Positions 8,926 through 16,567 of a stretch of 64,000 nucleotides of DNA are shown here, in pieces. The DNA is from Hahellaceae bacterium. Lineage in GTDB: Bacteria > Pseudomonadota > Gammaproteobacteria > Pseudomonadales > Oleiphilaceae. The translations under genes and the position numbers were made by a program. Under the pieces are notes generated by a model. That model had not been told where the DNA came from, made no database searches, and saw nothing but the letters and a program-made list of their open reading frames with translations. How positions within the stretch are numbered: the stretch's first letter is position 1; the number at the start of each line of letters is the position of its first letter. The stretch covers positions 465,001 through 529,000 of the forward strand of contig JACKOD010000004.1 of NCBI GenBank assembly GCA_024234505.1, read 5' to 3'.

Positions 8926-9912
8926 ATGCAGATTCGTCCCTTATTAGAGCTTTTAGCTGATGGAAATTTCCACTCAGGTCAGGAAATTGGTGAGTGTTTA
9001 GGTGTGTCCCGCACTTCTGTGTGGAAAATGGTTAATGCAGGGTTGCCGCTAGGAATTGACCTAGATGTGCAGAAAGGGGTGGGATATAGGATTCCTGGTG
9101 GGTTGGACTTGCTGGATGAGGAGGCGATTAATCACTGGCTTGCGAGCAATGCTCCCGGGAAGGTGTGCTACCACCAGTTTAATGAGATCGAGTCGACGAA
9201 TGCTTACTTGATGGATTCAATGCATAGCGTTGATGAAGGTGTCGTGCATATCTGTGCTGCTGAAATGCAGACGGATGGGCGAGGACGGCGAGGTAAAGTG
9301 TGGTGCAGTCCGTTTGGTCAGAATCTCTATGTAAGCATTGCTTTTCATTTGTCAGGGGGGGGAGAGCGCCTTTCGGGATTAAGTCTGGTGGTAGGTATTG
9401 CTGTAGTGCAAGCAATAGAAGCATTTGGCTTTAGTGGTGTGAAGCTGAAGTGGCCAAACGACATCTATGTCCATGATGAAAAGCTGGGTGGGATTTTAGT
9501 TGAACTAACGGGCTCGCCGGCAGATGGCTGGAAGGTGGTTGTGGGTGTGGGTCTGAATGTGTATATGAAGGATGGTGAAGTCAGCAAGTCAATTGATCAG
9601 CGCTGGACATCCTTGGTTGTATCTGGTGGGCGTGATTTAGGAAATATCAGTAGAAATGCTGTTTTACTTTGTCTATTGGATTGTATTTTCAAAACGTTGG
9701 CTCAGTACGAGCTATCCGGTTTCTCCGGGTTTATGGATGAGTGGCATCGTCTTGACTATCTACAGGGTAAGGTTGTTCAGGTTTTAGGTACGGACAAGTC
9801 TGGGGTTGTATTGGGGGTGCAAAGTGATGGTGCGCTTAGGTTGAGGATGAGCAATGGGGGCAATTTGGTGGTAAATGCGGGAGAGGTAAGTGTTCGTGCG
9901 TTGCTGGATTGA
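8926..9912 (+). CDS. birA: Bifunctional biotin-protein ligase / biotin operon repressor
   Basis: BirA activates biotin with ATP and transfers it to the biotin carrier protein of acetyl-CoA carboxylase; class II forms also repress biotin genes. This 328-residue protein has the N-terminal winged helix-turn-helix (residues 1-60, with LGVSRTSVWK) that marks class II. The catalytic domain shows ESTNAYL (88-94), the biotinyl-AMP loop GRGRRGK (118-124) and KWPND with KLGGILVEL further on. The C-terminal SH3-like domain ends near 325. The gene overlaps the start of coaX. Pairing birA with coaX is conserved in Pseudomonas and relatives. Confidence 0.97.
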   Translation: MQIRPLLELLADGNFHSGQEIGECLGVSRTSVWKMVNAGLPLGIDLDVQKGVGYRIPGGLDLLDEEAINHWLASNAPGKVCYHQFNEIESTNAYLMDSMHSVDEGVVHICAAEMQTDGRGRRGKVWCSPFGQNLYVSIAFHLSGGGERLSGLSLVVGIAVVQAIEAFGFSGVKLKWPNDIYVHDEKLGGILVELTGSPADGWKVVVGVGLNVYMKDGEVSKSIDQRWTSLVVSGGRDLGNISRNAVLLCLLDCIFKTLAQYELSGFSGFMDEWHRLDYLQGKVVQVLGTDKSGVVLGVQSDGALRLRMSNGGNLVVNAGEVSVRALLD

Positions 9913-10648
9913 CCTGGATGCAGGTAATAGTTCACTGAAGTGGCGTGTACGTAAGGGGGATGCGGTTTTGTCGCGTGGGCGCTGCACATATTCTAATCTG
10001 GATATGCTAGAACGCGAATTGGTCATTCATGAGGTGGAAGGGGCGTTGGTTTCTTGTGTTTCGGGAATAGGCTTCGAAAATGAGTTGCGTAAACTTTTAT
10101 CTAGGTCTATTCGGGGCGAGGCGATAGCTTTTGCCAAAGCTACGAAGCAGTTTGGTGATGAATTAATAAATGCCTATTTGGCTCCTGAATGTCTCGGCAT
10201 TGATCGTTGGTTGGCGCTCCTGGCATCAAGGCGGAAAACTGATAAAGACTTTTGTGTTGTCGATTGTGGTACCGCGATAACTGTCGATTTCGTTTGTGCG
10301 GGTATACATTGCGGAGGCTATATCTCACCAGGATTGCCGCTTTTGACCAAAGCAGTGAATAGAGGCACGGCTGCTGTCAGGGTCAATGATGGAGATTTCT
10401 CAAAAGTCCGTCCAGGTGTAAGTACCTCTGAGTGTGTTAGTCGGGGGGTGGCTCAGTTGTTTTTGGGGGGCATAAATCGCATGCTTTCCCAATTTCCATT
10501 TGAGGATCTCTTTTTAACCGGAGGAGATGCGAATCTCTTGTTTGACAATATTGATCGTACAAAGTATTCGAATATCACTGTCGTGCCAGATTTGGTTCTG
10601 GATGGGCTCGTCGTGATGTTTGGCTCGGATTTTGAGAGGGATGCGTGA
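9896..10648 (+). CDS. coaX: Type III pantothenate kinase
   Basis: CoaX phosphorylates pantothenate, the first step of coenzyme A synthesis; the type III enzyme is not feedback-inhibited by CoA in characterised members. The 250-residue protein shows the ASKHA-fold motifs: DLDAGNSSLKW (about 6-16, phosphate 1 loop), GIDRW (about 101-105), DCGTAITVD (about 123-131), GGYISPGL and LTGGDA near the C terminus. Two GTG starts are possible: 9890 is only three bases from ggagagg, whereas 9896 has a better nine-base spacing, so I prefer 9896. Both overlap the end of birA, implying translational coupling. Confidence 0.94.
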   Translation: MRCWIDLDAGNSSLKWRVRKGDAVLSRGRCTYSNLDMLERELVIHEVEGALVSCVSGIGFENELRKLLSRSIRGEAIAFAKATKQFGDELINAYLAPECLGIDRWLALLASRRKTDKDFCVVDCGTAITVDFVCAGIHCGGYISPGLPLLTKAVNRGTAAVRVNDGDFSKVRPGVSTSECVSRGVAQLFLGGINRMLSQFPFEDLFLTGGDANLLFDNIDRTKYSNITVVPDLVLDGLVVMFGSDFERDA

Positions 10649-11352
10649 GACTCATATTTTTAACACTGTTGTTGGCAAATCTCGCGATGCTTCTTTTTTC
10701 TGTGCAATCTCAAGAGCAAGTGGTTGAGGGTGCGGGAAAGGAAAGAGTGCAAGAGGGCGATGCTCTCGAACTCTTGCTGCTGGAAGAGATATTTGTCGGT
10801 CATGCCGGAGAGGAGGCAAAAGATAATGAGGGGGCGCTTTCGAATCCGGTAGTTGATGAAGGTATGGGGTCGTTGGGAGGTGCTTGTTTTCTGGTGGGAC
10901 CAATTGATGAGATTAAAAGTATTTCAGATATTGTTAGGCGGGCGATAGATGCTGGTGCGATGTCCAGAGAAATTACCCAGGTAATTCCGATGGCACCAAT
11001 GTATTGGGTTTATGTTGGGCCATTTGCTGACCAAACAAATGCTCTCAAGGAGTTGAAAGTGTTGCATGGTCAGCGGATTGATGCTTATTTGATTGCGCGA
11101 GGTGAACTAAAAAATGCGTTATCGCTAGGTGTTTTTGAGAATCTCGATATGGCAGAGGCATCAATGGAAAAAAGGAAATCGTTGAATCCTAAGTTGACAG
11201 AGCGCCCGAGGTTCAAAAAAGTAAGGTGGCAGCTTCTTATTTGGGGTGACGATTCTGCCGAAAAGTATTCGGAAGATAAGCTACTAAAGGAATTTGCATT
11301 ATCTGATGGTGAAATTAGAAAAATTAGTTGTAAAAGTGTTGCATCGGGGTGA
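10645..11352 (+). CDS. SPOR-domain protein downstream of coaX
   Basis: This 235-residue protein starts with GTG overlapping the coaX stop by four bases. Residues 1-23 form an N-terminal hydrophobic segment (membrane anchor or signal), followed by an acidic Glu-rich linker. From about residue 75 the sequence resembles a SPOR domain (CFLVGPIDEI, then YWVYVGPFADQTNALKEL and further). SPOR domains bind denuded peptidoglycan at division sites in characterised proteins. A SPOR-type gene at this position after birA-coaX is also found in Pseudomonas. The exact function is unknown. The 3' end overlaps the candidate promoter of the tRNA cluster. Confidence 0.78.
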   Translation: MRLIFLTLLLANLAMLLFSVQSQEQVVEGAGKERVQEGDALELLLLEEIFVGHAGEEAKDNEGALSNPVVDEGMGSLGGACFLVGPIDEIKSISDIVRRAIDAGAMSREITQVIPMAPMYWVYVGPFADQTNALKELKVLHGQRIDAYLIARGELKNALSLGVFENLDMAEASMEKRKSLNPKLTERPRFKKVRWQLLIWGDDSAEKYSEDKLLKEFALSDGEIRKISCKSVASG

Positions 11353-11367
11353 GGGTTCGCTTAGTAT
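11339..11367 (+). promoter_or_regulatory. Promoter of the tRNA-tuf operon
   Basis: TTGCAT (11339-11344) and TAGTAT (11362-11367) are separated by exactly 17 bases, and the first tRNA begins 28 bases later. The discriminator right after the -10 is GC-rich (acgggcc), typical of stringently controlled stable-RNA promoters. The -35 lies inside the 3' end of the SPOR gene. Confidence 0.65.
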
Positions 11368-11394
11368 ACGGGCCTCGCGAAAAGCGAGTTGAGA

Positions 11395-11470
11395 GCTGGT
11401 GTAGCTCAGTTGGTAGAGCAGCTGACTTGTAATCAGCAGGTCGGGGGTTCGATTCCGTCCACCAGCTCCA
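11395..11470 (+). tRNA. tRNA-Thr (UGU)
   Basis: A 76-base cloverleaf with acceptor gctggtg paired to caccagc, anticodon tgt at 11428-11430, T arm gggggttcgattccgtcc and encoded CCA. It is the first of four tRNAs ahead of tuf, as in the E. coli thrU-tyrU-glyT-thrT-tufB operon. Confidence 0.97.
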
Positions 11471-11505
11471 ATTTTCTTCAAGTCAAAAGTGCAGAAGTAG
11501 CTCGT

Positions 11506-11590
<85 letters not shown>

Positions 11591-11594
11591 CTGT

Positions 11595-11669
<75 letters not shown>

Positions 11670-11676
11670 ATTTCTT

Positions 11677-11752
11677 GCTCATGTAGCTCAGTCGGTAGAG
11701 CACCACCTTGGTAAGGTGGAGGTCACCGGTTCGATTCCGGTCATGAGCTCCA
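11677..11752 (+). tRNA. tRNA-Thr (GGU)
   Basis: A 76-base tRNA with acceptor gctcatg paired to catgagc, anticodon ggt at 11710-11712 and encoded CCA. It ends 37 bases before tuf copy 1. Confidence 0.97.
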
Positions 11753-11789
11753 GATTAGATTGGTCTTGTAATCCCAGGAGTATGTTCAA

Positions 11790-12983
11790 ATGGCAAAAGA
11801 AAAGTTTGAGCGCAAAAAGCCGCACGTAAACGTAGGTACAATCGGTCACGTTGACCATGGTAAAACTACGCTGACGGCAGCGTTGACAAAAGTGTGTGCG
11901 GAAACCTGGGGTGGTTCTGCAAGAGCATTTGATCAGATCGATAATGCGCCTGAAGAAAAGGCACGCGGTATTACCATTTCTACGGCTCACGTAGAATATG
12001 ATTCTCCCGCTCGCCACTACGCGCACGTAGACTGCCCTGGTCACGCTGACTATGTTAAGAACATGATCACGGGTGCAGCGCAGATGGATGGTGCAATTCT
12101 GGTATGTTCTGCAGCTGACGGCCCGATGCCTCAGACTCGTGAGCACATCCTGTTGTCTCGTCAGGTAGGTGTTCCTTTCATTGTTGTGTTCCTGAATAAG
12201 GCGGACATGGTTGATGATGCGGAGCTGCTCGAACTGGTTGAGATGGAAGTTCGCGATCTGTTGAATACCTATGATTTCCCTGGTGATGATACGCCTATCG
12301 TTATCGGTTCAGCGTTGATGGCGCTGGAAGGTAAGGATGACAATGAAATGGGTGTGTCAGCCGTTCGTAAACTGGTTGAAACGCTGGATTCATATATTCC
12401 TGAGCCAGAGCGCGCGATTGATCAGCCGTTCCTGATGCCTATCGAAGACGTATTCTCGATTTCAGGTCGTGGTACGGTAGTAACTGGTCGTGTAGAGCGT
12501 GGTCTGGTTAAGGTGGGTGAGGAAGTTGAGATCGTTGGTGTTCGCGATACGACCAAGACTACCTGTACTGGTGTGGAAATGTTCCGTAAGCTGCTCGACG
12601 AAGGTCGTGCAGGTGAGAACGTAGGTGTGTTGTTGCGTGGTACTAAGCGCGATGATGTTGAGCGTGGTCAGGTTTTGGCGAAGCCAGGATCAATCAAGCC
12701 TCACTCAAAATTCGAATCAGAGGTGTATATCCTGAGCAAAGAAGAAGGTGGTCGTCATACGCCATTCTTCAAAGGCTATCGCCCACAGTTTTACTTCCGT
12801 ACTACGGATGTAACTGGTTCTTGTGAGTTGCCTGAAGGTGTAGAGATGGTTATGCCTGGCGACAACGTACGCCTGGAAGTAACTTTGATTACGCCTATCG
12901 CGATGGAAGACGGTCTGCGTTTTGCCATCCGTGAAGGTGGTCGTACCGTAGGTGCGGGTGTTGTTTCTAAAATCATTGCGTGA
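11790..12983 (+). CDS. tuf: Elongation factor Tu, copy 1
   Basis: EF-Tu delivers aminoacyl-tRNA to the ribosome as a GTP complex. The 397-residue protein has GHVDHGKT (19-26), RGITI (59-63, switch I), DCPGH (81-85) and NKAD (136-139), followed by domains II and III. The start is ATG with aggag upstream. It differs from the second copy at 28154 only at the penultimate residue (Ile here, Leu there). The position after the four tRNAs corresponds to tufB of E. coli. tRNA-Trp follows eight bases after the stop, so the two are probably co-transcribed. Confidence 0.98.
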   Translation: MAKEKFERKKPHVNVGTIGHVDHGKTTLTAALTKVCAETWGGSARAFDQIDNAPEEKARGITISTAHVEYDSPARHYAHVDCPGHADYVKNMITGAAQMDGAILVCSAADGPMPQTREHILLSRQVGVPFIVVFLNKADMVDDAELLELVEMEVRDLLNTYDFPGDDTPIVIGSALMALEGKDDNEMGVSAVRKLVETLDSYIPEPERAIDQPFLMPIEDVFSISGRGTVVTGRVERGLVKVGEEVEIVGVRDTTKTTCTGVEMFRKLLDEGRAGENVGVLLRGTKRDDVERGQVLAKPGSIKPHSKFESEVYILSKEEGGRHTPFFKGYRPQFYFRTTDVTGSCELPEGVEMVMPGDNVRLEVTLITPIAMEDGLRFAIREGGRTVGAGVVSKIIA

Positions 12984-12990
12984 TTTTAAT

Positions 12991-13066
12991 AGGCCAGTAG
13001 CTCAATTGGCAGAGCGGCGGTCTCCAAAACCGCAGGTTGGGGGTTCGATTCCCTCCTGGCCTGCCA
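12991..13066 (+). tRNA. tRNA-Trp (CCA)
   Basis: A 76-base tRNA with acceptor aggccag paired to ctggcct, anticodon cca at 13024-13026 and encoded 3' CCA. It lies between tuf and secE, as in E. coli-like and Pseudomonas-like gene order. Confidence 0.97.
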
Positions 13067-13097
13067 CTATTAAAATTGCTGATCAAGTTCGAGTGTT

Positions 13098-13466
13098 ATG
13101 AGTACTAAAATAGAAAATCAAGAAAGTCGGTTCGATGGTTTGAAGTGGCTTGCTGTTGTAGTTCTTGTAACTGTTGGGGTGGTTGGCAATTATGCATTTG
13201 CCGCTGAATCCTTGTTGTATAGGGTTCTTGCGCTTGTTGTTCTTTCTGGTTTGGCTGGGTATATTGCTCTGCAAACTGTGAAGGGCGATAAATTTGCATC
13301 TCTAGTCAAAGAGGCGCGCATTGAGATTCGCAAAGTGGTCTGGCCGACTCGTCAAGAGCTGGTTCAGACTACTATGATTGTGGTTGTATTTGTGCTGGTT
13401 GTGGCTTTGGTTCTTTGGGGGATAGACTCTTTGGTGAGTTGGTCAATCTCAGGAATCATTGGCTAG
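13098..13466 (+). CDS. secE: Preprotein translocase subunit SecE
   Basis: SecE clamps SecY in the inner-membrane Sec channel. The 122-residue protein has three hydrophobic segments (about 17-36, 42-60 and 93-115), as in E. coli, rather than the single-helix form. The conserved cytoplasmic amphipathic helix reads EIRKVVWPTRQEL. nusG follows after 11 bases, the classical secE-nusG pair. Confidence 0.96.
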   Translation: MSTKIENQESRFDGLKWLAVVVLVTVGVVGNYAFAAESLLYRVLALVVLSGLAGYIALQTVKGDKFASLVKEARIEIRKVVWPTRQELVQTTMIVVVFVLVVALVLWGIDSLVSWSISGIIG

Positions 13467-13477
13467 GAGATTTTTAG

Positions 13478-14011
13478 GTGGCAAAGCGTTGGTTTGTAGT
13501 GCAGGCGCACTCTGGGTTTGAGAAGCATGTGATGCGTGCACTCAAAGAGCAGGTTGTGTTGCATAGTATGGATGAAAAGTTTGGCGACATCCTTGTTCCA
13601 ACTGAAGAAGTTGTGGAAATGAAGGATGGTCGTAAGCGCAAGAGTGAGCGAAAATTCTATCCTGGCTACGTGCTTGTTCAGATGGAAATGGATGATGCGA
13701 CTTGGCATCTGGTTCGTTCTATACCTAGAGTGTTAGGGTTTATAGGTGGAACGCCAGAGAAGCCTGCGCCTATCACAGAGAAAGAAGCGCAAGCCATTCT
13801 TCAAAAAATTGAAACAGGCTCTGAAAAGCCTAGGCCTAAGACATTGTTTGAGCCTGGTGAGGTTGTTCGCATTACTGAGGGCGCGTTTGCTGATTTCAGT
13901 GGTGTAGTTGAAGAAGTTGATTACGAAAAGAGCAGGATCAAGGTGGCGGTTCTTATTTTTGGTCGCTCGACGCCTGTTGATTTGGAATTTGGTCAGGTAG
14001 AAAAAGACTAA
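13478..14011 (+). CDS. nusG: Transcription termination/antitermination factor NusG
   Basis: NusG binds RNA polymerase at the clamp, suppresses pausing and links polymerase to Rho or ribosomal protein S10. The 177-residue protein starts with GTG (aggaga upstream) and begins AKRWFVVQAHSGFEKHV, the NGN-domain signature. The C-terminal KOW domain contains FEPGEVVRITEGAFADFSG. Length is close to the E. coli protein (181). Confidence 0.97.
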   Translation: MAKRWFVVQAHSGFEKHVMRALKEQVVLHSMDEKFGDILVPTEEVVEMKDGRKRKSERKFYPGYVLVQMEMDDATWHLVRSIPRVLGFIGGTPEKPAPITEKEAQAILQKIETGSEKPRPKTLFEPGEVVRITEGAFADFSGVVEEVDYEKSRIKVAVLIFGRSTPVDLEFGQVEKD

Positions 14012-14028
14012 ATACGATTTTTATAGTG

Positions 14029-14056
14029 GCTCGTTGTGAATTCGCAACGGGCTTTT
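14029..14056 (+). terminator. Terminator-like hairpin between nusG and rplK
   Basis: gctcgttgt (14029-14037) pairs with gcaacgggc (14044-14052), including two G-U pairs, around a gaattc loop, and a T run follows. It would end or attenuate the tuf-secE-nusG transcript before the L11 operon. Confidence 0.7.
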
Positions 14057-14104
14057 TGTGTCTGTACGGGGAGCTTAATCGGCGATTACCCGTTAGGAGG
14101 AAAA

Positions 14105-14542
14105 ATGGCAAAGAAAATAGATGCCTACATCAAGCTACAGATCAAAGCTTGTCAGGCAAACCCTAGTCCACCCGTTGGTCCGGCTTTAGGTCAGCGTGGC
14201 GTAAATATCATGGAGTTTTGTAAGCAGTTCAATGCAAAAACTCAGGCTCTCGGAATTGAGCCAGGCCTTCCTACGCCCGTTGTGATTACTGTTTATAGTG
14301 ATAAGAGCTTTACTTTTATCCTTAAAACCACTCCTGCGACCGTGCTTCTGAAAAAAGCTTTAGGCATCAAGAGTGGCAGTAGTCGTCCAAACTCTCAGAA
14401 AATCGGAACGGTCACTCGCGCTCAGCTCGAAGATATCGCTAAGGCAAAAGAGCCCGATTTGACTGCTGCTGATTTAGATGCAGCTGTCCGTACCATTGCT
14501 GGCTCTGCGCGCAGCATGGGTCTGAACGTGGAGGGAGTGTAA
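14105..14542 (+). CDS. rplK: 50S ribosomal protein L11
   Basis: L11 forms the GTPase-associated centre stalk base with 23S rRNA and is needed for RelA activation. The 145-residue protein has the conserved NPSPPVGPALGQ.GVNIMEFCK near the N terminus and ARSMGL at the C terminus. I chose ATG 14105, where aggagg lies just upstream; an in-frame upstream ATG at 14036 would add 23 unrelated residues. rplA starts one base after the stop. Confidence 0.97.
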   Translation: MAKKIDAYIKLQIKACQANPSPPVGPALGQRGVNIMEFCKQFNAKTQALGIEPGLPTPVVITVYSDKSFTFILKTTPATVLLKKALGIKSGSSRPNSQKIGTVTRAQLEDIAKAKEPDLTAADLDAAVRTIAGSARSMGLNVEGV

Positions 14543-14543
14543 G

Positions 14544-15242
14544 ATGGCTAAGCTAACTAAGCGTCAGAAGTTGATCCGTGAAAAAGTTGTAGCAGGTAAG
14601 GTGTACACTATCGCTGAAGCGGTGGCTTTGCTTGGCGAACTGTCCGGTTCTGTAAAGTTTAAAGAGTCTGTTGATGTTTCTGTAAATTTGGGTGTTGACG
14701 CGCGTAAATCTGATCAGGTTGTTCGTGGCGCAACAGTTCTTCCCAATGGGACAGGAAAAACCGTTCGTGTGGCTGTGTTTACTCAAGGTGCAAACGCTGA
14801 GAAAGCCAAAGCGGCAGGTGCAGATGTAGTGGGTATGGATGATCTCGCAGAGCAGGTAAAAGCGGGAAATCTGGATTTTGATGTAGTTATCGCTTCTCCC
14901 GATGCAATGCGTGTCGTAGGTATGCTTGGCCAGATTCTTGGTCCACGCGGATTGATGCCTAACCCAAAAGTAGGAACTGTAACCCCTGACGTTGAAACTG
15001 CTGTAAAAAATGCTAAAGCAGGCCAGGTACGCTACAGAACAGACAAAAACGGCATTATTCACTGCGCCTTGGGGAATGTTGAATTCAGTGCGGAAAGCAT
15101 TCAGCAAAATCTTGAGGCTTTGTTGGCAGATCTTCGTAAAGCGAAGCCTGCAACGTCTAAAGGCGTATATCTGAAGAAAGTGACTGTTTCTTCGACAATG
15201 GGACCTGGTTTGGTAATAGACCAAAGTTCATTGTCATTCTAA
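14544..15242 (+). CDS. rplA: 50S ribosomal protein L1
   Basis: L1 forms the mobile L1 stalk near the E site and in E. coli represses translation of its own rplK-rplA mRNA. The 232-residue protein shows NLGVDARKSDQ.VRG, GADVVGMDDLA and GPRGLMPNPKVGTV, all standard L1 motifs. It is tightly linked to rplK (one-base gap). Confidence 0.97.
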   Translation: MAKLTKRQKLIREKVVAGKVYTIAEAVALLGELSGSVKFKESVDVSVNLGVDARKSDQVVRGATVLPNGTGKTVRVAVFTQGANAEKAKAAGADVVGMDDLAEQVKAGNLDFDVVIASPDAMRVVGMLGQILGPRGLMPNPKVGTVTPDVETAVKNAKAGQVRYRTDKNGIIHCALGNVEFSAESIQQNLEALLADLRKAKPATSKGVYLKKVTVSSTMGPGLVIDQSSLSF

Positions 15243-15427
15243 AAAATTACTTTGTAGTCTTGGCTCAGGCCTTGGCTGTCAAAGACCGCAGGTGCCCCGC
15301 CTAGGTGGGGCTTAATCTCCTGCGCAGACGGTGCGAAGAAGATCACCTCGAGTGTCTCCACCGTAAGGGGTGTCCTTAGGGGCATGTATGGCTAGCCGGA
15401 ATATCCGGTATGTAAAGGAGAAATCCA
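15243..15427 (+). promoter_or_regulatory. L10 leader (autoregulatory 5' UTR of rplJ-rplL)
   Basis: This 185-base untranslated stretch before rplJ is rich in hairpins, including a strong stem at 15294-15301 with 15304-15311. Its position matches the known ribosomal L10 leader, where L10(L12)4 binds mRNA and represses rplJL translation. It ends with aaaggag before the rplJ ATG. Recognition is by position and structure, not by a covariance search. Confidence 0.7.
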
Positions 15428-15958
15428 ATGGCAATTGGACTCGAAGACAAAAAGGCGATTGTAGCTGAAGTCAACGAGGCTGCCAGTGGTGCTTTATCTC
15501 TGGTATTGGCTGACTACAGGGGCGTCAAGTCGAATGACATGACTGCTCTGCGTAAGCAGGCGCGTGAGCAGGGAGTATATCTCCGTGTTGTGCGTAATAC
15601 GCTTGCAAAGCGTGCTGTAGCTGGTACCGAGTTTGAATGCGTTAATGATGTTTTGGTTGGTCCAACCGTTCTGGCTTTTTCTTTGGAAGATCCAGGCGCA
15701 GCAGCTCGACTGCTGAAAGACTTTGCAAAAGAGAAAAACGCGTTTGAAATCAAGGCACTATCAGTTGGTGGTGAGTTGTTAGGTGCAGATCAGATCGATC
15801 GTCTGGCTACTTTGCCGACCAGAGATCAGGCATTGGCTATGTTGGCTGGTGTTATTCAGGCGCCTATCGTCAAACTGGCACGTACTTTCAACGAGATTCC
15901 TACAAAGATTACTCGTGTTATCGCGGCAGTACGCGACCAGAAGAAAGACGCAGCCTAA
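15428..15958 (+). CDS. rplJ: 50S ribosomal protein L10
   Basis: L10 anchors L7/L12 dimers to the ribosome stalk and in E. coli is an autogenous repressor. The 176-residue protein begins MAIGLEDKKAIVAEVNEAA and contains ADYRGVKSNDMTALRKQ and VVRNTLAKRA. It is slightly longer than E. coli L10 (165). rplL follows after 33 bases. Confidence 0.97.
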   Translation: MAIGLEDKKAIVAEVNEAASGALSLVLADYRGVKSNDMTALRKQAREQGVYLRVVRNTLAKRAVAGTEFECVNDVLVGPTVLAFSLEDPGAAARLLKDFAKEKNAFEIKALSVGGELLGADQIDRLATLPTRDQALAMLAGVIQAPIVKLARTFNEIPTKITRVIAAVRDQKKDAA

Positions 15959-15991
15959 TTTTTGTTTTATTAATTCGTGGAGATCTAAATC

Positions 15992-16366
15992 ATGGCTCTG
16001 ACCAAAGAAGATATTTTGAATGCAATCGCTGAAATGAGTGTTATGGATGTAGTAGCACTGGTTGAAGCAATGGAAGAAAAATTCGGTGTTTCTGCTGCTG
16101 CAGCTGTTGCTGTTGCTGCAGGCCCTGCTGCTGCAGCGCCAGTAGCTGAAGAAAAAACTGAATTTGACATCATCCTGGCATCTGCTGGCGAGAAGAAAGT
16201 TAACGTTATCAAGGTTGTTCGTGAACTGACTGGTCTGGGCTTGAAAGAAGCTAAAGCAGTAGTTGATGGCGCACCTGGAACCGTTAAAGAAGGCGCATCT
16301 AAGGCTGAAGCTGAAGACGCCAAGAAGAAGCTTGAGGAAGCTGGCGCTACTGTTGAAATCAAGTAA
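15992..16366 (+). CDS. rplL: 50S ribosomal protein L7/L12
   Basis: L7/L12 is the multicopy stalk protein that recruits translation GTPases. The 124-residue protein has the N-terminal dimerisation region (LTKEDILNAIAEMSVMDVV), an Ala-rich hinge (about 36-52) and the C-terminal domain with KVNVIKVVRELTGLGLKEAK. A terminator-like hairpin follows. Confidence 0.98.
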   Translation: MALTKEDILNAIAEMSVMDVVALVEAMEEKFGVSAAAAVAVAAGPAAAAPVAEEKTEFDIILASAGEKKVNVIKVVRELTGLGLKEAKAVVDGAPGTVKEGASKAEAEDAKKKLEEAGATVEIK

Positions 16367-16402
16367 GGTCTTGATGAACGCAAGCGTGTAGTTCCTTAAA
16401 AT

Positions 16403-16431
16403 GGCTGGCAGCAAACGCTGCCGGCCTTTTT
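16403..16431 (+). terminator. rplL-rpoB attenuator
   Basis: ggctggcagc (16403-16412) pairs with gctgccggcc (16417-16426), with one G-U pair and a 4-base loop, and five T follow. Its place between rplL and rpoB matches the partial terminator in E. coli that lowers rpoBC expression relative to rplJL. Confidence 0.85.
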
Positions 16432-16567
16432 CTGTTTGATGTGCTACAACTAATTAGTTTTTACCACATTTTTGTGGAACAAGAAGTTTATAGATCTTAC
16501 CCATTAGCATCTGGTGCTGATGTTAGATGCCAACAGGTGTCGAGTCAAAAAAAGCCGGGGAACCCAA

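Noticed and set aside
11688..12146. 152-codon frame on the minus strand of tuf copy 1, also seen (123 codons) at 28139-28510
   Set aside because: It recurs only because the two tuf genes are near-identical; it is a shadow of a strongly coding sense frame.
14553..15224. 223-codon minus-strand frame within rplA
   Set aside because: It is antisense to a clear L1 gene, is rich in Cys, Tyr and His, and has no family resemblance.
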